Assembly (NCBI GenBank): GCA_015655115.1
Contig: JAATFQ010000290.1
Coordinates: 1 to 64,000 of the forward strand
DNA length: 64,000 nucleotides
Direction: 5' to 3'
From: Sphingobacteriales bacterium
Lineage (GTDB): Bacteria > Bacteroidota > Bacteroidia > Sphingobacteriales > Sphingobacteriaceae
In this document: piece by piece, positions 35,030-43,620 of the stretch
How the letters are laid out: every line of letters starts with the position of its first letter
Numbering within the stretch: position 1 is the first letter of the stretch
Notes under the pieces: model-generated
Told to the model about the DNA's origin: nothing
The model's database searches: none
Seen by the model: only the letters and a program-made list of their open reading frames with translations
Translations under genes and position numbers: made by a program

Positions 35030-35090
35030 ACCTTCGGCGGTTTAATTGTCTTTTAGCTGCCTTCGGCAGTTTTAATTATCATGTAGCCTG
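35030..35090 (+). repeat. Tandem duplicated short hairpin
   Basis: Two near-copies about 29 bases long (AGCTACCTTCGGCGGTTTAATT and AGCTGCCTTCGGCAGTTTTAATT) lie in tandem. The second forms a CTGCC-TTC-GGCAG hairpin followed by TTTT and may be the terminator of the preceding gene. Confidence 0.45.
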
Positions 35091-35160
35091 CATAAGATTT
35101 TCAGTAATTTTGTAATGCCTAATCTTATGCAGGTTTCATGACTACTAATATATAAGCGGA

Positions 35161-35940
35161 TTGGAATTTTTAGAACTACAGGATTTTCTGGACAGCAAAG
35201 TTGAGCAATACAACAGGCCAAACTTTATTACCAATGATCCGATATGCATACCACATCGTTTTTCGAAAAAACAGGATGTAGAGATTGCCGCTTTTTTTGC
35301 GGCAATTTTAGCTTGGGGGCAGCGGAAAACAATAATTAATAAATGCACCGACCTGTTCAGCAGGATGGACAACGATCCTTACAACTTTATGCTTCAGCAT
35401 ACAGATAATGATTTGAAAGGACTGCTGAATTTTAAGCACCGTACTTTCAACGACACAGACCTGTTGTACTTTGTCTCATTCTTTCAGCAGCATTATGCAG
35501 AAAATCAGAGCCTGGAAACAGCTTTCCTTCCTGCATATTTCAGCAATGAGATTAACTTTACTGCAGAAAATGCGCTGAACCATTTCCGTTCGTACTTCTT
35601 CAGTCTCCCGGATTCACCACGGAGGACAGTCAAACACATCTCTTCGCCACTTCAAAAATCTACTTGTAAGCGCCTGAACATGTTTTTGCGCTGGATGGTA
35701 CGGAAAGATAATAAGGGTGTAGATTTTGGTATTTGGGAATCTATCACCCCAGCTAATCTGGTTTGTCCCTGTGATGTGCATGTGGACAGGGTGGCACGCC
35801 GTCTAGGGCTCATTACGCGAAAGCAAACTGACTGGCGCACTGCTGTTGAACTTACCAGTGAGCTGCTCAAATTTGATCCACAAGACCCTGTGAAGTATGA
35901 TTTCGCTTTGTTTGGGCTGGGGGTAGAAGAAAAATTTTAA
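35161..35940 (+). CDS. TIGR02757 family protein
   Basis: A 259-aa member of the TIGR02757 (DUF2400) family, mostly in Bacteroidota and some other anaerobes. Family blocks are IPHRFSKKQDVEIAAFFAAILAWGQRKTII, NMFLRWMVRKDNKGVDFGIW and PCDVHVDRVARRLGL. The fold appears all-helical and has been likened to helix-hairpin-helix DNA glycosylases, but no activity is established. Translation apparently starts at TTG; an in-frame TAA a few codons upstream excludes a longer form. Confidence 0.85.
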   Translation: MEFLELQDFLDSKVEQYNRPNFITNDPICIPHRFSKKQDVEIAAFFAAILAWGQRKTIINKCTDLFSRMDNDPYNFMLQHTDNDLKGLLNFKHRTFNDTDLLYFVSFFQQHYAENQSLETAFLPAYFSNEINFTAENALNHFRSYFFSLPDSPRRTVKHISSPLQKSTCKRLNMFLRWMVRKDNKGVDFGIWESITPANLVCPCDVHVDRVARRLGLITRKQTDWRTAVELTSELLKFDPQDPVKYDFALFGLGVEEKF

Positions 35941-35947
35941 TATCTTT

Positions 35948-36001
35948 AGGAGCATATAACAGGAACACATAAAAAGGAACTTATAATAGGAACACATAAA
36001 A
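35948..36001 (+). repeat. Four tandem 13-14-bp repeats
   Basis: AGGAGCATATAAC, AGGAACACATAAAA, AGGAACTTATAAT and AGGAACACATAAAA follow one another, ending 8 bases before the TTG start of the YdeI-like gene. Each begins with AGGA, which resembles a ribosome-binding core. Confidence 0.6.
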
Positions 36002-36009
36002 TACATCCA

Positions 36010-36525
36010 TTGGTTATATTTAAAGCTGAGATAGAGCGCTTCGAAAAGAAAGGTGAAAAGACAGGGTGGACCTATGTTGCCATTCCCAGTGCTACTGCGA
36101 CTTTAATTAAGCCGGATTGCAGAAAAAGCTACCGGGTAAAAGGAAAGCTCGACAATGTGGCGATTGCAGGAGTAAGTATGGTGCCAATGGGAGAGGGTAA
36201 TTTTATCATTGCCCTGAAAGGCAGCCTTCGTAAGCAGCTAAAAAAAGAAGAGGGTGGTATCATTCAGTTAGAACTGGAAGAAGATAAAGATTTCCAGATT
36301 GAGATGCCTGATGATCTGGCGATTTGTCTTTCAGAAGAAGCTTACCTGATGGAAAATTTCCTCAAAATGCCCAAATCACATCAAAACTATTATATTAACT
36401 GGCTAAATACAGCTAAAACAGAGAAGACGCGTATCAAGCGGATAACGGAGATCATCATTGCCATGGATAGAAAAATGGACTTTGGGGAAATGATGAGGGC
36501 AAATAAAAATGATGGCGGCAAATAA
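36010..36525 (+). CDS. DUF1905/YdeI-like (OmdA) protein
   Basis: A 171-aa cytoplasmic protein joining a DUF1905 beta-barrel (residues 1 to about 100, WTYVAIPSATATLIKP and VKGKLDNVAIAG) to a C-terminal YdeI/OmpD-associated helical segment (FLKMPKSHQNYYINWLNTAKTEKTRIKRI). Such proteins have been linked to resistance to antimicrobial peptides or bacteriocins in other bacteria, but the biochemical role is unclear. The frame opens with TTG behind the AGGA tandem repeats. Confidence 0.8.
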   Translation: MVIFKAEIERFEKKGEKTGWTYVAIPSATATLIKPDCRKSYRVKGKLDNVAIAGVSMVPMGEGNFIIALKGSLRKQLKKEEGGIIQLELEEDKDFQIEMPDDLAICLSEEAYLMENFLKMPKSHQNYYINWLNTAKTEKTRIKRITEIIIAMDRKMDFGEMMRANKNDGGK

Positions 36526-36542
36526 AACGATTTGACGTGTAG

Positions 36543-37271
36543 TTAATTTCTCTTGTAATTTCTAAACCAGCTGGCTACTTTCATTTCAATAACACCAACA
36601 AATGCTTCTCTAAAAATTCGTGTACTCATTTTTGAAGTTCCCTCTGTACGGTCGGTAAAAATAATAGGTACCTCAACCACATTAAAGCCATACTTTATTG
36701 CTGTAAATTTCATTTCAATCTGGAATGCATAACCCACAAACCTGATTTTGTCCATCGGAATAGTTTCGAGTACCTTTCTGCGGTAGCATTTGAAGCCTGC
36801 AGTAGCATCCTGGATGTTTATCCGCGTGATCAGGCGGACATACATCGAAGCAAAATAAGACATGAGCACCCTACCCATAGGCCAGTTAACTACATTTACA
36901 CCTTTCACATAACGGGACCCTATAGCTACGTCTGCCCCATTCAGGCAGGCCTCACGCAAAGCCAGTAAATCGTTAGGGTTATGAGAAAAATCGGCATCCA
37001 TTTCAAAAATATATTCGTACTGGCGCTCCAATGCCCATTTAAACCCATGGATATAGGCTGTGCCCAAACCTAATTTTCCAGTTCGCTGCTCTATATGCAG
37101 CCCTGCATATTCCTGCTGTAAAGATTTTACAATTTCTGCTGTGCCATCAGGGGATCCATCGTCTATAACGAGTACTTCGAAAGAGAAATCAAGGCTAAAT
37201 ACCTTGCGGATAATCCGCTCTATATTTTCTTTCTCATTGTAGGTGGGGATAATGACTAGGCTGTCTGACAC
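36543..37271 (-). CDS. Polyprenol-phosphate mannosyltransferase-like GT2
   Basis: A cytoplasmic family 2 glycosyltransferase of the dolichyl-phosphate mannose synthase type. LVIIPTYNEKENIE opens the fold, DDGSPDGT binds the nucleotide, and DADFSHNP is the metal-binding DxD-like motif. AIGSRYVKG and the TEGTSKMS segment are also typical. Starting at GTG (VSDSLVII) gives 242 aa, the common length for the family; the track's ATG adds 17 residues (FLINTFAKFLINT) encoded by a short DNA duplication. It would supply a lipid-linked sugar for envelope glycosylation. Confidence 0.87.
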   Translation of the reverse strand: MSDSLVIIPTYNEKENIERIIRKVFSLDFSFEVLVIDDGSPDGTAEIVKSLQQEYAGLHIEQRTGKLGLGTAYIHGFKWALERQYEYIFEMDADFSHNPNDLLALREACLNGADVAIGSRYVKGVNVVNWPMGRVLMSYFASMYVRLITRINIQDATAGFKCYRRKVLETIPMDKIRFVGYAFQIEMKFTAIKYGFNVVEVPIIFTDRTEGTSKMSTRIFREAFVGVIEMKVASWFRNYKRN

Positions 37272-37430
37272 GTAGATAGTATTGATTAAAAACTTGGCGA
37301 AAGTATTGATTAAAAATGACATGCCATAAGCAAATAGGCAATTAATAAAAAAATGACACGATAATCAAGATACAGAAGAAGAGCAGGGCTGAATTTCTAT
37401 TATCAGCACAAAATGCAGATGCCAGCAACA

Positions 37431-37461
37431 AAAAAGCCGCAGGTTCATCCTGCGGCTTTAT
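37431..37461 (-). terminator. Terminator after first peptide transporter gene
   Basis: An 11-bp stem (AAAGCCGCAGG / CCTGCGGCTTT) with a 5-base loop is followed on the minus strand by TTT. Confidence 0.8.
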
Positions 37462-37479
37462 CAAGATGTAAGTATAAAC

Positions 37480-39381
37480 TTATGTAGTAGCGTTCATGGT
37501 TTTTTGTAACCATTTGGTCAACATGAATAATATGGCTGAAGCAATACCGGCCATTACCACAAAGAGCATGAAGAAGTCATACAGATTTTTTATTTCATAA
37601 CCTACAAACGTAGGCTTTTTAGGATTGAGGTTATAAACTTCCATTGCGGCAGTTTTACTGTCGCCTTTAAGGATATACATCTCAGTTTGTTCAGCATTTG
37701 TGCCCAGTAGGAATTTACCTTCTTTTTCACCGGTAACACTTAATTTCTGTACCTCTTCGGCACTTAATTTTTTAGGTGAGATCCTGTTTATCTTATTGGT
37801 ATCTATTTTTATTTCCTGCGGAGCAGCGACTGTAGAAATTGAAACTAATGAATCTACGCCTTTATCAATTTTCACTGTATTCAGGCTCCACTGGCGGATA
37901 TCTTTTTTATCGTTATTTACTTCTTCCCAGTTCAGGGCTGTATTATTCACCAATATACCTGCAACTTTATAGTCAGCAATTTTGGATTCTTCTTCAGGAT
38001 ATTTAGAGCTCAGCTTACCGGCAAGGACATTTGCACCTGCATTAGCGAGGAACCACACAGCCATCAACAGCGATGAAAGTTTTAGTGGAGAAAGCTTATT
38101 TACAAGAGAAAGACCAATTGGTGAAAGGCAAAGCTCACCCCAGGTATGGAAAGCATACATCCCGATCAGGAAGATCATGCTTACTTTTATGCCGGCACCA
38201 ACATCCTTAACACCTGTAGCAATAACGAGGTAACCCACTGCCAGCAAGAACAGCCCCAAAGCCATTTTTGTTGGTGCTGATGGTTCTCTTTTGCCAAGCT
38301 TAAGCCATAGCCAGGCGATAATTGGTGCAAAAACGACAACGAATATGGAGTTCAGTGACTGGAAATAGCTTGCAGGAACAGTCCAGAAACCTAAATTCCG
38401 CTGTGTCTGCTCTTCCGCGAAGAAAGTTAATGAGGCACCAGCCTGTTCAAAAGCACTCCAGAAAAACATTACAAAAAATGCAAGAATGAAAATTACCAAT
38501 ATCTTCTTTTTCTCTACAGCAGATAAGGTTTTATCCGTAAAGATCATCACGGTGATACCAATTACTGCAATTAGTAGCAGATAACTCAGATAGCTGACCA
38601 TGGTAGCATCTACATATAACATGCCTACACATAGTGCTGAAAAGGCAAATAGACCGAGGTATACAAAAACAGGGGAGATATCAGCTTTCAGGCTCTCAGG
38701 TTTTAGCCCCAAAAGGTGACCGTCAGGATCGCGCACATATTTGTCTCTTAATTTTACGAACACCAAAACACCTAATAACATTGCTATCGATGCAGCAAGG
38801 AATCCCCACTTAAAATCTGCAGGATTACCCGTATCGCCGAAGCCGCCGCAAATCAGTGGTCCCAGTGCACCGCCAACATTTATACCCATGTAAAAAATGG
38901 TGTAAGCAGCATCTTTCCGCCGGTCGTTGGCCGGATAAAGCTGTCCTACCATTGATGAGATGTTCGGTTTAAAGAAACCATTACCGGAAATCATGAACCC
39001 CAGTCCTGTAAAAAACAGGAATGTAGACAATCCGGGAGCTGTTTGGTATAGTGAGGCACAGCCAAACAAAATTAACTCGCCGAGTGCCATCAGGATTCCT
39101 CCTGTAACTATCGATCTTCTGTTTCCCCAGTACCTGTCAGCGATAAAGCCTCCGATAAGTGGCGTCAGGTATACCAATCCGGTATAACTTCCATATAAAT
39201 TTGACGCAAAAGCTTTGTCAAACAATAAGGCCTTGGTCATAAAAAGTACCAAGATTGCGCGCATACCATAATAGTTGAAACGTTCCCACATTTCGGTAGC
39301 GAATAACACATATAATCCCTTTGGATGGCCCTTATCAGCAAAGTCTATTTGCTCAGGCTTAAGGATTTCAGATTGATCCAT
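37480..39381 (-). CDS. POT/PTR-family proton-coupled peptide transporter
   Basis: A 633-aa inner-membrane di/tripeptide:proton symporter. The E-x-x-E-R proton-coupling motif is EMWERF at residues 30-35 in the first helix. GGFIADRYWGNRR, FKPNISSMVGQLY and FYMGINVGGALGPL are POT signatures. An unusually long hydrophilic insertion of about 120 residues (rich in Lys, Val and Thr) separates the last two hydrophobic segments. A second POT gene lies 120 bases upstream. Confidence 0.92.
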   Translation of the reverse strand: MDQSEILKPEQIDFADKGHPKGLYVLFATEMWERFNYYGMRAILVLFMTKALLFDKAFASNLYGSYTGLVYLTPLIGGFIADRYWGNRRSIVTGGILMALGELILFGCASLYQTAPGLSTFLFFTGLGFMISGNGFFKPNISSMVGQLYPANDRRKDAAYTIFYMGINVGGALGPLICGGFGDTGNPADFKWGFLAASIAMLLGVLVFVKLRDKYVRDPDGHLLGLKPESLKADISPVFVYLGLFAFSALCVGMLYVDATMVSYLSYLLLIAVIGITVMIFTDKTLSAVEKKKILVIFILAFFVMFFWSAFEQAGASLTFFAEEQTQRNLGFWTVPASYFQSLNSIFVVVFAPIIAWLWLKLGKREPSAPTKMALGLFLLAVGYLVIATGVKDVGAGIKVSMIFLIGMYAFHTWGELCLSPIGLSLVNKLSPLKLSSLLMAVWFLANAGANVLAGKLSSKYPEEESKIADYKVAGILVNNTALNWEEVNNDKKDIRQWSLNTVKIDKGVDSLVSISTVAAPQEIKIDTNKINRISPKKLSAEEVQKLSVTGEKEGKFLLGTNAEQTEMYILKGDSKTAAMEVYNLNPKKPTFVGYEIKNLYDFFMLFVVMAGIASAILFMLTKWLQKTMNATT

Positions 39382-39449
39382 AGTTTTTTATAATTTTATT
39401 GTTAGCTAATTTTATAAGTTTTGTTGTTTAATTAAAAGGTTGCAAATTA

Positions 39450-39476
39450 ATTGTATTTTTTAGTATAAAATACAAT
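39450..39476. repeat. 10-bp inverted repeat between POT genes
   Basis: ATTGTATTTT and AAAATACAAT are separated by 7 bases. It may be a weak terminator for the upstream POT gene or an operator for the downstream one. Confidence 0.35.
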
Positions 39477-39501
39477 ATTGATCATATTGTTATTCGTTTT
39501 A

Positions 39502-41163
39502 TCACTTTATTCCTTTCTCTTTCATAATTCCATTCAACCATCTTAGCAGAAGAAACGCAATAATGGCCGAAAATAGCAAAAGACAGAAGTTTACCCAGAA
39601 GAAATTAGCTTTATTTTCATATGTATCCCATAATGTCGCTAATACCCCTGAAAGTTTATTCCCAATGGACGTTGCTAAAAACCAGCCGCCCATCATTAGT
39701 GAAGTGATGCGTGTGGGACTTAATTTAGATACGAGAGAAAGCCCCATCGGGCTTAAAAATAGTTCACCGATGGTGATGATGCCATAACTGGCCGCCAGCC
39801 ATAAGACGGATACTTTTTCTGTGCCATTGCCACCAGAATATACTGCACCAATCATTACCAGTACCGACAGTGCCGAAATCAGCAGGCCGAAGGCAATTTT
39901 TGTAGCTGTAGAGGGCTCCCGGTTTCGTTTGCGCAGCCAGGTGAAAAAGACGACAACCAATGGTGTAAGGAGAATAACCCATGCCGGATTAATAGACTGG
40001 CTCAGGTTTGTGGCCCATACTTCTATATTTGTCCCTTCTGCAGGCATTTGTCTGGCGGGTATATTTCTGAAATAAACAGGATAGTTATATTCTTTAACAA
40101 CAACACCATCTTTTTTTTGCAGGCGGAAGGCTTGATCATAGAGCGCCACAGAATCCTTCTCCACCTTAAGGTTCTGCGATAAGCTTAATTTTGCAAAAGT
40201 CTTCTCCGCAATAGGATTCTGCAAATGCCTGTCCGTATAGCGGTCAGCCCAGGTAGTTAAAGCAGTACCATTTTGTTTAAAAACAGCCCAGAATAAGATG
40301 ACTACGGCAAAAATGGTGAGCAGCGCAGCAATAGGTCTTTTATCCTCTTTATCTGCCTTTGCCAATAATGAGCCATAGAAATAGATCACTGGCAGGCATG
40401 CAAAAATAAAAGCATCAGTAGAAGGAGAGCCCACAAGCGGGTGGCCGAGCAGCCTGGCGGGCAATACCCATCCAATTACGCCTGCAATAACAGAAGGAAC
40501 CAGAATAACCAATACAATTTTAAGAAAGGACATATCCCCGTCTTTAATTCCCTTTTTTACATCAAACGCCCGGTAATGCTTCATGCCGCTGATAAAAATA
40601 GCCACACCAATAAACATGCCTATACCAGCAGCTAAAAAAGCATATCCCCAGCCGAGTAATATATACAGAATAGCCCCGAAAAAGTTACAGATAAAAGCAC
40701 CCACATTGATGCCCATATAGAATATATTATACCCTTCGTCTTTTTGATCCAGGTATTCGGGAGTTGAATAAATATTGCCGAGGAGCGTAGAAATATTGGG
40801 TTTAAAAAAGCCATTGCCTAAAATCACAAGCGTCATGGAAAGGTAGAGCACAGGAAGACTATGGATAGCCATCATACAGTAACCTACGCCCATCATCAGT
40901 CCGCCGATAATAATCGATCTCGCATAGCCGAAGTATCTGTCGGCGATCAGGCCGCCTAAAAAAGGAGTAAGGAACACAAGAGCAATGAAAGTACCATATA
41001 GGTCGGCCGATTCAGCCTCAGTCATAGAGAACCCTGCTTTTACATCTTTTAAATAGAGCGTAAAAATCCCTATCATTAAATAGTATCCGAAACGCTCCCA
41101 CATTTCAGATAGAAAAAGAAAAGTTAATCCTTTTGGATGCTTAACCCTGGCGGTTCCTGTCAT
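39502..41163 (-). CDS. Second POT/PTR-family peptide transporter
   Basis: A 553-aa paralogue of the neighbouring transporter. The ExxER motif is EMWERF at residues 20-25. GGLIADRYFGYARS, FKPNISTLLGNIY and FYMGINVGAFICN are the POT signatures. Its hydrophilic insertion (about 85 residues, from DRYTDRHLQNPIAEKTF to NIEVWATNL) lies in the middle of the chain rather than near the end, so the two genes are anciently diverged rather than a recent duplication. Confidence 0.92.
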   Translation of the reverse strand: MTGTARVKHPKGLTFLFLSEMWERFGYYLMIGIFTLYLKDVKAGFSMTEAESADLYGTFIALVFLTPFLGGLIADRYFGYARSIIIGGLMMGVGYCMMAIHSLPVLYLSMTLVILGNGFFKPNISTLLGNIYSTPEYLDQKDEGYNIFYMGINVGAFICNFFGAILYILLGWGYAFLAAGIGMFIGVAIFISGMKHYRAFDVKKGIKDGDMSFLKIVLVILVPSVIAGVIGWVLPARLLGHPLVGSPSTDAFIFACLPVIYFYGSLLAKADKEDKRPIAALLTIFAVVILFWAVFKQNGTALTTWADRYTDRHLQNPIAEKTFAKLSLSQNLKVEKDSVALYDQAFRLQKKDGVVVKEYNYPVYFRNIPARQMPAEGTNIEVWATNLSQSINPAWVILLTPLVVVFFTWLRKRNREPSTATKIAFGLLISALSVLVMIGAVYSGGNGTEKVSVLWLAASYGIITIGELFLSPMGLSLVSKLSPTRITSLMMGGWFLATSIGNKLSGVLATLWDTYENKANFFWVNFCLLLFSAIIAFLLLRWLNGIMKEKGIK

Positions 41164-41266
41164 TAATTATATATCAGTTGTGTGTTTACAAGATAATGCA
41201 GGTCGCAATATAGGCACATACGCGCATACTAACAAATTATAAAGGCAGAACAAAGGCTAATGTACA

Positions 41267-42190
41267 TTAGAATTTCCTGACAACCGGAGGGTTTTTCATC
41301 TTTGGGTCTACATAAAAATCGTCAAGATCTGTAGGATCGTTTTTTACTTCTATATTTTCCATCAATTTAAGCTTACCACTCACTAAACGGTACCCGTCGA
41401 AGCTGGAATCCGATGCATAATACTCGAAGTTCCCTTCCATATTAGGGTCAAAAGGGGCAAGGTGGTCAAAAACGATCATGTTTTCGTTCTTATCCATGCG
41501 TAGCGTCATAGAATTGAGCTTATTATATTCAAATACGATTCTGTTTTTTGTTGAAACACCGGCGGCTGTGAGAAACACCGGCTTCCCGAATTGTGCCACT
41601 TCATTATCAAAAGATAAAATCTCGATTACTTTTTTGGAAGTTTTAATTGTATTGCCTTTCCAGCCTAACAGAGCATAACATGTTTTACTACCAGGAGATA
41701 TAATGGGCACAATCTCATAATAGCGGGCGCCATACCATTTTTTATTAGTCGTAATCTCATTATCGTCAGTTATTGCTGCCGTACCGTCAATCAGAGGGAG
41801 CAGCTTTAACTGCCCATCCTGCGTTGCCATTTGTATCGTTCCAAAAAAGCGGTAAGTACCTTCATCAGTGGGTACATACCAGGAGAAAATGCGGAATGTA
41901 TTATCCGGTGATTTTACAATAGAAATAGTCCTGAGCGAGTCGAACCCATAATTAAAAGAACCTTTAGTTTTTAAAGCGCCGACCAGCGTCTTAATGAACT
42001 TTGCATTTTCGTTAAAGCGTTGCAGGTTATTGGCAGAGCCAAACAATTTTGTTGCAGTCGAAATCAGAGAATCCTGATCTTTTGCTAAAATAGCAGCAGT
42101 AGCTGAACGGACATGCTGCTGTGCACTTGCACGGGCAAGCACACAGCAGAGTATTAAAGAAATCATAAAGCAGCCAAAAGCTTTCTTCAT
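41267..42190 (-). CDS. Exported protein of unknown function
   Basis: A 307-aa protein with a clear signal peptide (ISLILCCVLARASAQ). I do not recognise a named domain. The N-terminal half is helical with SLISTATKLFGSANN, the middle contains NTFRIFSWYVPTDEGTYRFFGTIQM, and later blocks GARYYEIVPIISPGSKTCYALLGWKGN and RIVFEYNKLNSMTLRM suggest beta strands. It lacks a lipobox. Its start codon directly abuts the thiolase stop, so it is cotranscribed with that gene, although no functional link is obvious. Confidence 0.75.
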   Translation of the reverse strand: MKKAFGCFMISLILCCVLARASAQQHVRSATAAILAKDQDSLISTATKLFGSANNLQRFNENAKFIKTLVGALKTKGSFNYGFDSLRTISIVKSPDNTFRIFSWYVPTDEGTYRFFGTIQMATQDGQLKLLPLIDGTAAITDDNEITTNKKWYGARYYEIVPIISPGSKTCYALLGWKGNTIKTSKKVIEILSFDNEVAQFGKPVFLTAAGVSTKNRIVFEYNKLNSMTLRMDKNENMIVFDHLAPFDPNMEGNFEYYASDSSFDGYRLVSGKLKLMENIEVKNDPTDLDDFYVDPKMKNPPVVRKF

Positions 42191-43369
42191 TTAATTAAGT
42201 TTTTCTATCACCAGCGCACTTGCGCCCCCTCCGCCATTGCAGATACCTGCAACACCAATTTTGCCGTCATTCTGTTGCAGTACAGACAACAGGGTGACAA
42301 CAATTCTTGCTCCTGAAGAGCCAAGAGCATGCCCTAATGCCACGGCACCACCATTAACATTCACTGTATCTTCAGAAAGGCCTAATTTCCGATTATTTGC
42401 AATAGAAACAACAGCAAAAGCTTCATTAATTTCAAAAAAGTCTACCTCCTCAACCGTTTTACCGGCTCTTTTCAATGCAAGAGGAATAGCCTTCGCAGGA
42501 GCAGTAGTAAACCATTCAGGTGCCTGCTGTGCGTCCGCATACCCGGTAATCCTTGCCAATGCTGTCAATCCCAGTTCTTTGGCTTTATCTGCGCTCATCA
42601 GTACCAGGGCTGCTGCGCCGTCATTCAGCGTAGATGCATTTGCGGCAGTTACCGTTCCATCTTTTGCAAAAACAGGCTTCAGTGCGGGTATTTTATCGAA
42701 ATTAACGGAAAAAGGTTCATCATCCTGTGTAACCAGGGTTGTGCCCCCTTTACGGTCTTTGATCTCTACAGCAACGATCTCCTTGTTGAATTTTCCCGTT
42801 TCCTGAGCCGATTGTGCCCGTTTATAAGAGCTGATGGTGTAGGCGTCCTGGTCAGCGCGACTGATTTCGCAGGTGCTGGCACATAATTCTGCTGCCGAGC
42901 CCATGTGGTAATCGTTGTAGACATCCCAAAGTCCGTCCTTCAAAATACCGTCAGTCAGCTGTCCGTGGCCCAGTCTGTATCCCGTTCTGGCTTTATCCAG
43001 GTAAAAAGGAACATTGCTCATACTTTCCATGCCACCCGCAACAACGATATCATTTTCGCCGAGTGCTATACTTTGGGCGGCGATCATAATTGCTTTCATG
43101 CCCGAGGCACATACTTTATTGATGGTTGTACCCGGTATATCCGGCAAGCCGGCAAATTTTGCGGCTTGCGTAGCTGGAGCCTGGCCGAGGCCGGCAGACA
43201 GCACATTGCCCATAAATACTTCCTGAATATCAGCAGGCTGAATACCTGCTTTTTCTATAGCTCCTTTAATTGCGGCGCCACCCAGCTGTGTTGCTGATAA
43301 ACCTGATAGCGATCCGCCGAAACTTCCTATAGGCGTTCGTACAGCAGATACAATAACTACTTCTCTCAT
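42191..43369 (-). CDS. Acetyl-CoA C-acetyltransferase (thiolase)
   Basis: A 392-aa thiolase catalysing the reversible condensation of two acetyl-CoA to acetoacetyl-CoA. The nucleophilic cysteine is C87 (NKVCASGMKA), the second-site histidine H347 (GGAVALGHALGSSGAR) and the acid/base cysteine C377 (ICNGGGGAS). Length and motifs fit biosynthetic or degradative acetyl-CoA acetyltransferases rather than long-chain FadA. Together with scoAB in this window it could complete acetoacetate use or formation. Confidence 0.93.
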   Translation of the reverse strand: MREVVIVSAVRTPIGSFGGSLSGLSATQLGGAAIKGAIEKAGIQPADIQEVFMGNVLSAGLGQAPATQAAKFAGLPDIPGTTINKVCASGMKAIMIAAQSIALGENDIVVAGGMESMSNVPFYLDKARTGYRLGHGQLTDGILKDGLWDVYNDYHMGSAAELCASTCEISRADQDAYTISSYKRAQSAQETGKFNKEIVAVEIKDRKGGTTLVTQDDEPFSVNFDKIPALKPVFAKDGTVTAANASTLNDGAAALVLMSADKAKELGLTALARITGYADAQQAPEWFTTAPAKAIPLALKRAGKTVEEVDFFEINEAFAVVSIANNRKLGLSEDTVNVNGGAVALGHALGSSGARIVVTLLSVLQQNDGKIGVAGICNGGGGASALVIEKLN

Positions 43370-43409
43370 TTGTTTCTATAATATTTGGTTAATGGCAAAG
43401 CTAGTAATT

Positions 43410-43604
43410 TTAAATTTGCTCATCATCATCTTTTTTAAGAGACCTGGCAGAAGAAGCCCTTTTCCGGGCTTTCATAGCAGTATGTAAAATAAACTCTATC
43501 TGCCCATTAGTGCTGCGGAATTCATCCGCGGCCCAGTGTTCCAGTTCTTTCAGGAGCTGAGGGTTAATTCTCAGGGCAAATGGTTTTTTCTCGTTATCAG
43601 ACAT
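43410..43604 (-). CDS. Arc-like ribbon-helix-helix protein
   Basis: A 64-aa small DNA-binding candidate. KPFALRINPQLLKELEHWAADEFRS fits the beta strand and first helix of an Arc/MetJ-type ribbon-helix-helix, and STNGQIEFILHTAMKAR the second helix. A basic/acidic tail follows. It lies 16 bases downstream of an SPFH-domain gene, a neighbourhood I recognise as recurrent. It might be a repressor or an antitoxin-like partner; no toxin gene is adjacent. Confidence 0.8.
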   Translation of the reverse strand: MSDNEKKPFALRINPQLLKELEHWAADEFRSTNGQIEFILHTAMKARKRASSARSLKKDDDEQI

Positions 43605-43620
43605 CGCTGTTCTTAAATTT

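Noticed and set aside
35803-36006. 67-aa minus-strand ORF over the AGGA tandem repeats
   Set aside because: It is a translation of the tandem repeats and the antisense end of the TIGR02757 gene, not a supported protein.
42237-42806. 189-aa plus-strand ORF in the track
   Set aside because: It is antisense to the thiolase gene, whose motifs and frame are unambiguous; composition is that of a shadow frame.
41267-43604. Toxin-antitoxin module around the Arc-like gene
   Set aside because: Neither neighbour (SPFH protein, thiolase) resembles a toxin.
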